DNA from: Gammaproteobacteria bacterium
GTDB lineage: Bacteria > Pseudomonadota > Gammaproteobacteria > Pseudomonadales > Halieaceae
Reading direction: 5' to 3'
Assembly (NCBI GenBank): GCA_018222695.1
Contig: JAAEZV010000119.1
Coordinates: 1-5,753 of the forward strand
DNA length: 5,753 nt
Part shown: positions 1-5,684 of the stretch, in pieces
Layout: each line of letters begins with the position of its first letter
Position numbering within the stretch: the stretch's first letter is position 1
The notes under the pieces: generated by a model
What the model saw: the letters and a program-made list of their open reading frames with translations, nothing else
What the model was told of the DNA's origin: nothing
Databases searched by the model: none
Translations under genes and position numbers: made by a program

Positions 1-1
1 A

Positions 2-577
2 CTCAGTGATGTCAGTACCAAGACTCTCTACAACCTATTTAAAAGCCGTAAAGGACTCTTGCTCGCCGCCGCCGCACAAACCAGAACCGATACCCAAAGC
101 AGCTTGAGTGTGATGGGCGCGCCGGCGGGGATCTCAAGGATTCTGGAGCTCACGCGGCGCACCATGGATACCTTTGCGCAATCACCGGAATTTATGGAGT
201 CAGCGATATCGGTCGTTGTCGGCATTAGTGCCGAGGAGGAAGCCACACATCATCGTATCGGCATTACGCAGCACTGGTTCTATGAGGCTCTACTCATTGC
301 TGAATCAGAGGATCAGCTGCTTCCCGGAACCGATTGCCAGCAACTGTCGCAATTACTGTCCGCCAGCCAGTGGGGCGTAACCTTAATGTGGCAAAAGGGT
401 CTGATTTCAACGGATACGCTAAAACGCCAGGCCATCATCAAACACTGCGTTGATCTTATGCCGTTCTGCGAAACGGAGACTGCCAAGTGGCTGGCTGATC
501 TGCTCTCTTCTACAACAAAAGTGTCAAGAAGAAGAACCATCAAAGAGCAATCAATACCAGCTCATAGAGCGAGCTAA
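2..577 (+). CDS. TetR/AcrR-family transcriptional regulator, 5'-truncated by window edge
   Basis: This is the C-terminal 191 residues of a probable DNA-binding repressor. The reading frame is open from the first bases of the window, so the true start lies upstream; a TTG at 59 is an internal codon, not the start. The visible protein opens with VSTKTLYNLFKSRKGLL, which matches the recognition helix and following helix of TetR proteins (usual form VSxxTLYxxFxSKxxLL). About 25-40 N-terminal residues, including helix 1 of the HTH, are therefore missing. The remainder is the variable, mostly helical ligand-binding domain, which I cannot assign to a ligand class. The tail is basic and Ser/Arg-rich. 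It is read in the same direction as the receptor gene that starts 95 nt after its TAA, with no terminator seen between them, so local control or co-transcription is plausible. The family call is firm; the regulated target and effector are inference. Confidence 0.88.
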   Translation, partial: LSDVSTKTLYNLFKSRKGLLLAAAAQTRTDTQSSLSVMGAPAGISRILELTRRTMDTFAQSPEFMESAISVVVGISAEEEATHHRIGITQHWFYEALLIAESEDQLLPGTDCQQLSQLLSASQWGVTLMWQKGLISTDTLKRQAIIKHCVDLMPFCETETAKWLADLLSSTTKVSRRRTIKEQSIPAHRAS

Positions 578-580
578 ATC

Positions 581-587
581 AAGGAGG
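581..587 (+). promoter_or_regulatory. Orphan strong Shine-Dalgarno AAGGAGG with poorly spaced starts
   Basis: AAGGAGG is a near-perfect anti-16S match, lying 3 nt after the regulator's stop codon. The only start codons close by are ATG 589 (1 nt spacing) and GTG 591 (3 nt spacing), both closer than the usual 5-9 nt. ATG 589 would give a 19-residue peptide ending at TAG 646-648; GTG 591 would give an 11-residue peptide ending at 626. The ATG 589 frame is the same frame as the downstream receptor. It may be a leader-peptide site, a relic of an older receptor start, or chance purine richness. Confidence 0.4.
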
Positions 588-657
588 AATGTGGCAAAGA
601 GAGGGGGCAGCCACAAGAACGTTTAACCACAATAAACCAGAGCAGTAGTTCACCATC

Positions 658-664
658 AGAGAGG
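658..664 (+). promoter_or_regulatory. Ribosome binding site of the TonB-dependent receptor
   Basis: AGAGAGG ends 8 nt before ATG 673, which is good spacing. The alternative GTG at 667 in the same frame lies only 2 nt after this motif, so the site favours ATG 673 as the start. The difference is only two residues. Confidence 0.6.
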
Positions 665-672
665 TAGTGATA

Positions 673-2931
673 ATGATAAGTAAGCACCATCCATCGATGT
701 TCAAGACGCCAAAGCGGCTGGCCGTTGCAGCCTGCGCTGCGGCGATCGCGGCAGGGTTCCAGAGCATTCCCACGTTGGCTCAGGACGATCTGGCGCTGGA
801 AGAGGTTATCGTGACCGCGACCCGCCGGGATGAATCCCTGCAGGATGTCGTCGTCTCGGTATCCGCAATTACCCGAGAGCTTGGCCAGGCGCAAGTTCGA
901 CGACTCGAGGATCTGCAGACCTTTAGCCCGAATACTTTCATTCGTCGCTACCCCGGAGCGGGCAGCACCGCGTTTATCAATATCCGCGGCGTAGGAACCA
1001 CTGACTACGACAAGAGTTTGGACCCACCCATTGGTGTGATTCTGGATGGTATGTTCTTGGGTACGGCGAGCGGCGTATTGATGCAAAACTTTGACATCGA
1101 GCGCATCGAGATACTCCGTGGCCCTCAGGGCACCCTGTTCGGCAAGAACACCACCGGCGGCCTGATCAACATCATCCGTGGTGACGTCACCATGGAGTGG
1201 GGCGGCGACATCAGCCTAACGGTCGATGAGTACGGTCGTGAAGACATCAAAGGTGTCGTCAACGTACCGCTCATCGAAGACAAGCTGGGCGTGAAATTGT
1301 TCGGCGCGCAGATCAAGAATGACGGCTGGGTATACAACAGAACGCTCGAAAAAGACGTGGGTGAGGACGACATCCTCAACTACGGCTTTGCCATGAAGTG
1401 GGCTCCGACCGACAACTTCGACATCAAGTGGCACTACGAGAAGATGAAGGACCAGAGTGATCAGGGCGCTTATGTCAATACCAACGACGCAACCGACTTG
1501 ACCTGCCTTGTTTACGGTCAGTGCTATAGCAATACCGCTGATGACGAGACCCACAACTCGTCAGACGGCACCAACTTTAGCGACAATAACTACGACACCA
1601 ATATCGTGACTGCCAACTGGCAGATCACCGATGGTCTCCTCATGACCTATATCGGTGGCTTCCGTGAGCAGGATGAGCAGAACATGCAGGATTTCGACGG
1701 CTCGCCCGCCCCGATGCTGCGCATGAACTTCTTCAATGACTGGGAGCAAACCAGTCACGAATTGCGAGTAATGAGCACGACTGACAGCCCATTTCAATTT
1801 CAAGCGGGCATCTACTCATTTGATGTCGACTACGTGCAACGGTGGGATGTTTACGATCTGCACGCGACCCTCGGGCTCATCGGCGCCTTGGGACCGGGCG
1901 TAACCCTGCCTTTCACCATCTCAAGTAGTAACGGGCAAGAGCAGGAAACCTCGTCTATCGCCGGCTTTATCTCAATGGATTACGCATTCAATGACGCGTG
2001 GACGTTGACTGTGGGTGGTCGATACACGAGAGAGGAGAAAGACTTCATTGGTGGTAATGGCGGCGTCTTCTACGACCCAAGCAAAGGCGACCCAATCCCG
2101 CCACTGCTGGATCCAAAAGCTTACAGCGATGAGTGGAAAGAGTTTACGCCAAGCGCCTCGTTACGCTGGCAGATCAATGACGATATGATGGCGTGGGCCT
2201 CATACGCAGAAGGCTTCAAGAGTGGTGGGTTCTTTGGACGGCAGGCGAACTTTGACTGCTGTGACCCTACCTTTGAACCAGAGTACGTGAAGAACTACGA
2301 ACTGGGTCTGAAGACAACACTCGCTGGTGGCAAGCTGACCTTTAATCCCACCGTGTTCTTCAGTGACTACGAGGACAAGCAGGAATCCATCTTGATTCCG
2401 ATCAACTTGTCCAATGTGGCTACAGTAGTTCGAAACGCTGCGACCCAAAAAATCTTTGGTATCGAGATGGAAATGAGCTACCAGATCACTGAGAACTGGT
2501 TCTTACGTGCCAACTATGGCTATATCGATGCGGAGTACGACAAGTACCTTGCCGATATTAACGGTGACCAGATTGTCACGGACAACTCAGATCTGATCCC
2601 GCGACAGGTGCCTGAGAACACCTTTGGTATCAGCACCACCTACACGGCCTATGTTGGCCCGGGTGCACTGCAGGGTTCGCTCTCGTTCCGCTATCGCGAC
2701 GAGGTAGAACTGGAACCTTCAAACGATCCGATCGGACACATGGACGCCATCGAGTCGCTGGATGGCCAGATCAGCTACCTGTGGGGTGATAACCGCTACC
2801 GTCTTACGGTATACGGCAAGAACCTGACCGACGAGCAGGAACTGGCGCAAGGCACCATTCACCCGCTGATTACCCGCGGCTGGTGGACACCGCCTCGCAC
2901 GTTTGGCGCGGAGTTTGCGATCTCCTTCTAA
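673..2931 (+). CDS. TonB-dependent outer-membrane receptor
   Basis: A complete 752-residue receptor that should import a ligand across the outer membrane using TonB/ExbBD energy. Residues 1-36 form a signal peptide: a basic n-region (KTPKR, 11-15), an Ala-rich core, and probable cleavage near TLA-QDD. A TonB box, EEVIVTA, is at 43-49. The plug domain follows (about 55-170), with NIRGVG, a VILDGMFLG strand and the diagnostic RGPQGTLFGKNTTGG at 149-163. The rest is the 22-strand beta-barrel, with typical late motifs YELGLK, NLTDEQ and PRTFGAEF, ending in a C-terminal Phe as outer-membrane assembly prefers. Length fits the family. Loop features include Cys278/Cys284, adjacent Cys529-Cys530, and an Asp-rich loop DINGDQIVTDNSD from residue 628 that resembles a calcium-binding loop. 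ATG 673 was chosen by ribosome-site spacing. The style is that of the large iron-complex-receptor-annotated group of proteobacteria, in which many members do not carry iron; the ligand cannot be read from sequence. A strong terminator follows. Confidence 0.96.
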   Translation: MISKHHPSMFKTPKRLAVAACAAAIAAGFQSIPTLAQDDLALEEVIVTATRRDESLQDVVVSVSAITRELGQAQVRRLEDLQTFSPNTFIRRYPGAGSTAFINIRGVGTTDYDKSLDPPIGVILDGMFLGTASGVLMQNFDIERIEILRGPQGTLFGKNTTGGLINIIRGDVTMEWGGDISLTVDEYGREDIKGVVNVPLIEDKLGVKLFGAQIKNDGWVYNRTLEKDVGEDDILNYGFAMKWAPTDNFDIKWHYEKMKDQSDQGAYVNTNDATDLTCLVYGQCYSNTADDETHNSSDGTNFSDNNYDTNIVTANWQITDGLLMTYIGGFREQDEQNMQDFDGSPAPMLRMNFFNDWEQTSHELRVMSTTDSPFQFQAGIYSFDVDYVQRWDVYDLHATLGLIGALGPGVTLPFTISSSNGQEQETSSIAGFISMDYAFNDAWTLTVGGRYTREEKDFIGGNGGVFYDPSKGDPIPPLLDPKAYSDEWKEFTPSASLRWQINDDMMAWASYAEGFKSGGFFGRQANFDCCDPTFEPEYVKNYELGLKTTLAGGKLTFNPTVFFSDYEDKQESILIPINLSNVATVVRNAATQKIFGIEMEMSYQITENWFLRANYGYIDAEYDKYLADINGDQIVTDNSDLIPRQVPENTFGISTTYTAYVGPGALQGSLSFRYRDEVELEPSNDPIGHMDAIESLDGQISYLWGDNRYRLTVYGKNLTDEQELAQGTIHPLITRGWWTPPRTFGAEFAISF

Positions 2932-2952
2932 GGCGTTCACAAAAATCGAAAC

Positions 2953-2974
2953 GGGGGCGCAAGCCCCCTTTTTT
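2953..2974 (+). terminator. Rho-independent terminator after the receptor gene
   Basis: A perfect 6-bp stem GGGGGC/GCCCCC closes on a GCAA tetraloop (a stable GNRA loop) and is followed by six T residues. The hairpin starts 21 nt after the receptor stop codon. The flanks CACAAAAA (2938-2945) and TTTTTGTG (2970-2977) are also complementary, apart from a 7-nt bulge, so the element could also act on the opposite strand. It separates receptor transcription from the oxidoreductase gene downstream. Confidence 0.93.
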
Positions 2975-3000
2975 GTGCTCCGGGAATGGCCGACGACCCT

Positions 3001-3035
3001 TTGTTAAATTCTGTTACGGTAAAGGGCCTCTGTTA
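3001..3035 (+). repeat. Three TGTTA direct repeats in the oxidoreductase leader
   Basis: TGTTA occurs at 3002-3006, 3012-3016 and 3031-3035, so the starts are 10 and 19 nt apart, close to one and two helical turns. The second and third copies share the longer form CTGTTA. This sits in the non-coding gap upstream of the oxidoreductase and could be an activator or repressor site. The motif is short and AT-rich, so chance is a real alternative. I found no convincing sigma-70 promoter with correct spacing in this gap. Confidence 0.25.
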
Positions 3036-3042
3036 GAAGGTG

Positions 3043-3068
3043 GGCTATCAATCTGAGAGCGAATAGCC
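3043..3068 (+). promoter_or_regulatory. Small inverted repeat in the 5' leader of the oxidoreductase gene
   Basis: GGCTAT (3043-3048) and ATAGCC (3063-3068) are perfect reverse complements with a 14-nt loop, followed by TTTT. A second pairing, TCTGA (3052-3056) with TCAGA (3072-3076), overlaps it, so the two folds would compete. This could be an operator or a weak attenuator-type structure; the stems are short and the role is unproven. Confidence 0.25.
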
Positions 3069-3109
3069 TTTTCAGAGCTACTCAATTTTTTCAGCGAAGT
3101 GAATCCGAC

Positions 3110-4942
3110 ATGAGCCACATTAAGCGCAGAGATTTTATTAACGGCTCGGCCGTTGCGATTGCCGGCTCCCTGTCAGGTGCGTTCCCGCGCTTCTCACAAG
3201 CATCAGACCCTTTGACATATCCCCCGGCCCTCACAGGCCTCAGGGGTAGCCACCCAGGATCTAATGCCGTGGCGCATCAACACGCCTGGGGCGGTGGCCT
3301 GAAAGTCGAACAGGTCCGCCAGACGGGCGAACACTATGATCTGGTAGTGGTTGGTGCCGGCCTGAGCGGCCTGGCCGCGGCAGTCTTTTATCGCCAGCAG
3401 CACGGCCCCGACAAAAAGATTCTGATTCTGGATAACCACGACGACTTCGGCGGCCACGCCAAGCGTAATGAACATGTGATCGATGGCAACAAACTGATTA
3501 CCTATGGCGGCTCTCAGACGCTTGTCGAACCCCGCACAGCCGACCCCGTCATTCGCCAGTTATTTAGTGATATCGGGGTGGATCTGTTCCGATTTGATAC
3601 GGCCTTTGATCAAGATTTCTACAGTCGCCATGGGCTCGGCGCGACCACCTATTTCAATGCAGAGCACTTTGGGCGCAACACAGTGGTCCAGCACCCTTTC
3701 TGCAACTACTACAACTACATCGAGGGACTGCCCGGTGCAACGCTGTCCGACGAGCAGGCAGTCGCATCGGCGCCATTAAGTGCTGAGGGCAAGGCGCAAC
3801 TGCTACGGGTCCTAAAAGGCGGCGTGCACTTGCTGGGCGTGCCAGCGGAAGAACTGAAGACCTATCTATACAGCCACAACTACTTCGACTACCTGAAACA
3901 CACGCTTGGCGTAAACGATCCGGAGGTGCTGCGAATGGCCCGACACTCAGGAATCGATTGGTCCAACGCCGGGACAGAATTGATCAGCATCGGTGAGGCC
4001 CAAGAGTGTGGCGCGCTGGGCTTCGCTCCGGTGGCGGTCTATGACGAGGAACACCCTTACATTCATCACTTCCCCGACGGCAATGCCGGTGTGGCCCGCA
4101 CGCTCGTCAAATACCTGATCCCCGACGTCGCCGAGGAAAACACCGCTGAATCACTTGTCAACGCGCGGTTTGATTACCAACAACTGGACCGCAGCGATCA
4201 GGCGACCCGCATCCGGTTGGGGAGCACGGCAGTCGATATTCATCATCGCGGCCCTGCTGGGAGCGCTGAGGATGTGGCAATTCGCTACGTGAATGAAGAC
4301 GAAATCCATGAGGTTTCTGCGACCCACGTGGTCATGGCCTGCTATAACGTGATGATTCCCCACATCGTCACGGACCTCCCTTCCCATCAGGCCGATGCAC
4401 TGCGGCAACAAATGAAGAGCCCGCTGATATACACCACCGTGGGCCTGCGGAACTGGCGTGCGTTCAAGGAACAGGGGATTGGCCTCGCGATGTGCCCGGG
4501 TAATATGCATCAAACTGTTTTCATGGACTTTCCTGTCAGCCTCGGTGGCTATGACTACACCCAGCACCCGGATGACCCTTGTGTGATTCAGATGATTAGC
4601 TGCCCCTATAGCGAGGAGGTGGGTAAGCCGAGGGCAGAGCAATACAAAGAGGCGCGCTACCGGATGTTAGGCAGGCAGTTCTCAGACTACGAGTCGGAGA
4701 TCCGCGAGCACTTCAGCGGCATGCTGTCATCGAAACACTTCAACTTTGACCGCGATGTGGCCAGTCTTACCGTGAATCGATGGGCGCATGGGTACACCGT
4801 GGCGGGCCCAGGCGATTCTGTCGCGATCGGGCGACAACCCCATGGGCGCATTACCATTGCCAACTCGGATTCGGCGCCGGCGGCGGATGCCATTGAGGCG
4901 ATGCGGATGGGGTATCGGGCGGTTGGAGAAATCACTGTATAA
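3110..4942 (+). CDS. Tat-exported FAD-dependent oxidoreductase, spermidine dehydrogenase-like
   Basis: A complete 610-residue flavoprotein. The N-terminus carries a twin-arginine signal (KRRDFING, residues 5-12) with a hydrophobic stretch and possible cleavage at SQA-SD near residue 31, so it should fold with cofactor in the cytoplasm and be exported. PPALTGLRGSHPGS (38-51) is a hallmark of spermidine dehydrogenase-type proteins. The FAD-binding Rossmann motif is VVVGAGLSGLAAA (79-91), with the acidic end of strand 2 at LILDNHDDFGGHA. Further family motifs are HHFPDGNAG (319-327), the late VNRWAHGY (555-562) and GRITIANSD (579-587), the FAD-closing C-terminal region. Characterised relatives use FAD and heme to oxidise spermidine to 1,3-diaminopropane and 4-aminobutyraldehyde; length (about 610-620) agrees. 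Many homologues are uncharacterised, so an amine substrate is likely but spermidine itself is not assured. The start ATG has only a weak upstream GAAGTGA ribosome site. A decayed paralogous tail lies 570 nt downstream. Confidence 0.88.
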   Translation: MSHIKRRDFINGSAVAIAGSLSGAFPRFSQASDPLTYPPALTGLRGSHPGSNAVAHQHAWGGGLKVEQVRQTGEHYDLVVVGAGLSGLAAAVFYRQQHGPDKKILILDNHDDFGGHAKRNEHVIDGNKLITYGGSQTLVEPRTADPVIRQLFSDIGVDLFRFDTAFDQDFYSRHGLGATTYFNAEHFGRNTVVQHPFCNYYNYIEGLPGATLSDEQAVASAPLSAEGKAQLLRVLKGGVHLLGVPAEELKTYLYSHNYFDYLKHTLGVNDPEVLRMARHSGIDWSNAGTELISIGEAQECGALGFAPVAVYDEEHPYIHHFPDGNAGVARTLVKYLIPDVAEENTAESLVNARFDYQQLDRSDQATRIRLGSTAVDIHHRGPAGSAEDVAIRYVNEDEIHEVSATHVVMACYNVMIPHIVTDLPSHQADALRQQMKSPLIYTTVGLRNWRAFKEQGIGLAMCPGNMHQTVFMDFPVSLGGYDYTQHPDDPCVIQMISCPYSEEVGKPRAEQYKEARYRMLGRQFSDYESEIREHFSGMLSSKHFNFDRDVASLTVNRWAHGYTVAGPGDSVAIGRQPHGRITIANSDSAPAADAIEAMRMGYRAVGEITV

Positions 4943-5044
4943 AGCTACTTGTCATCGACGGCTCAGCTCTAAAGTACTCCAAGGACGCACTACTTAGGCC
5001 CCTAGCGGGAGCGCCTGGAGTCAGCACCATCTGAAGCGACGTGA

Positions 5045-5058
5045 CCAAAAGCTTTTGG
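5045..5058. repeat. Perfect 14-bp palindrome between convergent genes
   Basis: CCAAAAGCTTTTGG is its own reverse complement. Allowing one extra G at 5059, the symmetry extends outward through TGA (5042-5044) and TCA (5060-5062). It lies in the 128-nt gap between the convergent oxidoreductase and doxX genes, 12 nt beyond the doxX stop. It could aid termination for either gene or be a protein-binding site, but no free T-tract follows it on either strand beyond the TTTT inside the stem. The rest of 4943-5070 holds nothing recognisable. Confidence 0.6.
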
Positions 5059-5070
5059 GTCATCGATGCG

Positions 5071-5466
5071 TTAGTCCCGAGCGACAGGGTCCTCGGGCGT
5101 CATATTAGCGGCCGCTAGCACCAGCAGTCCGGCCAAAATAGCAAGATTCTTGACAAAGTTTTGCGTCTCACGCTCGGCATTAACGCCTTCGTATATGTTC
5201 CAAAAGTCGTGCAGATTCACATTGATCAGTAGAATCGTCGTGACAAAGCCGAGAGCACAGATGACCACCTGCTTGTTCAGTATGAGGCAAAGACCACCGA
5301 TCACCTGCACTACCCCTGCAACCGCCAGCTGCAAAGGGATCATCCCCATTTCATGTGTCTCCATAAGGGTGACATGGCGCTCCCAATCGGCGAACTTCGC
5401 GATCCCGGGCACCAAGAAATACAACCCGAGAAGCACGCGGCCTACTCCAGCTAGAGCGACTTGCAT
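5071..5466 (-). CDS. DoxX-family integral membrane protein
   Basis: A 131-residue inner-membrane protein with four predicted transmembrane helices, at about 3-22, 44-63, 67-85 and 105-121. DoxX-type hallmarks are the opening GRVLLGLYFLVPGIAKF, the Gly-rich second helix (VVQVIGGLCLIL), and the HDFWNIYE then NFVKNLAILAGLLVL block before helix 4. DoxX/DoxD relatives are linked to membrane redox chemistry: a thiosulfate:quinone oxidoreductase subunit in archaea and a thiol-stress membrane complex in mycobacteria; most bacterial members have no assigned role. The frame is open further upstream to a possible start at 5553, but ATG 5466 is preferred: it has AAGGAG 9 nt upstream, begins directly at helix 1 as the family does, and a longer form would run through the paralogue remnant. 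It is convergent with the oxidoreductase gene. An AT-rich AATAAA about 20 nt upstream of the ribosome-site/start region could be a -10, but no good -35 is present. Confidence 0.9.
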   Translation of the reverse strand: MQVALAGVGRVLLGLYFLVPGIAKFADWERHVTLMETHEMGMIPLQLAVAGVVQVIGGLCLILNKQVVICALGFVTTILLINVNLHDFWNIYEGVNAERETQNFVKNLAILAGLLVLAAANMTPEDPVARD

Positions 5467-5475
5467 TGGACGTAA

Positions 5476-5481
5476 CTCCTT
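5476..5481 (-). promoter_or_regulatory. Ribosome binding site of doxX-like gene (decides the start)
   Basis: On the minus strand AAGGAG is followed after 9 nt by ATG 5466. This is the best ribosome site in the upstream region and supports the 131-residue form over an N-terminally extended 160-residue reading. Confidence 0.8.
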
Positions 5482-5514
5482 ATTTTTTATTCGATTGATC
5501 ACTCTTACTGCTAC

Positions 5515-5605
5515 CGGGTCATCACCATCGCCAACTCCAACGGCGGACGCCATTGAGGCGATGCTGATGGGGTATCGAACGGTGAAGGAAATCTCATCGG
5601 CCTAA
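5515..5605 (+). pseudogene. Remnant 3' end of a second spermidine dehydrogenase-like gene, frameshifted
   Basis: This is a degraded copy of the tail of the oxidoreductase family encoded at 3110-4942. In one frame (5515-5541) it reads RVITIANSN, matching GRITIANSD of the intact protein. In the next frame (5543-5602) it reads ADAIEAMLMGYRTVKEISSA and stops at TAA 5603, matching ADAIEAMRMGYRAVGEITV. Over the 17 aligned codons from GCG 5543, 14 residues and 43 of 51 bases agree with the intact gene. An 11-nt deletion relative to the intact copy, between the two blocks, breaks the frame. No homologous sequence is evident upstream of 5515, where the doxX leader begins. Divergence with several synonymous changes suggests an older paralogue rather than a fresh duplication. 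It cannot encode a working enzyme. Confidence 0.82.
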
Positions 5606-5613
5606 GTCACATC

Positions 5614-5641
5614 GCGTTGCTTAGCCCATTGCAAGCATCGC
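5614..5641. repeat. Imperfect hairpin just after the paralogue remnant
   Basis: GCGTTGCTT (5614-5622) and AAGCATCGC (5633-5641) pair at 8 of 9 positions around a 10-nt loop, starting 9 nt after the remnant's stop codon. There is no T-tract, so it is not a standard intrinsic terminator; it may be a relic of the lost gene's 3' end. Confidence 0.4.
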
Positions 5642-5684
5642 AGGGTGCACAGCCCCATGATAACTCCCATCAAAGTACCAAGCT

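Noticed and set aside
59..577. A separate gene starting at TTG 59
   Set aside because: The same frame is open to the window edge and the upstream codons encode a TetR recognition helix, so 59 is internal to a larger gene.
574..1086. Minus-strand 170-residue ORF over the start of the receptor
   Set aside because: It lies antisense to the signal peptide and plug of a clear receptor and its translation shows no family motifs.
3001..3051. Sigma-70 promoter using TTGTTA (3001) or TATCAA (3046)
   Set aside because: Neither hexamer has a partner at 16-18 nt spacing, so no promoter is called.
4151..4642. Minus-strand 163-residue ORF inside the oxidoreductase gene
   Set aside because: It is antisense to conserved flavoenzyme sequence, has no recognisable domain and no convincing ribosome site.
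5076..5097. CCCGAG/CTCGGG inverted repeat at the end of doxX as a terminator
   Set aside because: The 6-bp arms flank a 10-nt loop inside coding sequence and no T-tract follows on either strand.
5467..5553. N-terminal extension of the DoxX protein to a start at 5553
   Set aside because: The extra 29 residues are read antisense through the oxidoreductase remnant, are not membrane-like, and a strong ribosome site places the start at 5466.
5150..5605. Plus-strand 151-residue ORF over doxX
   Set aside because: Most of it is antisense to the DoxX coding region; only its last 20 residues are meaningful, and those are the frameshifted paralogue remnant.
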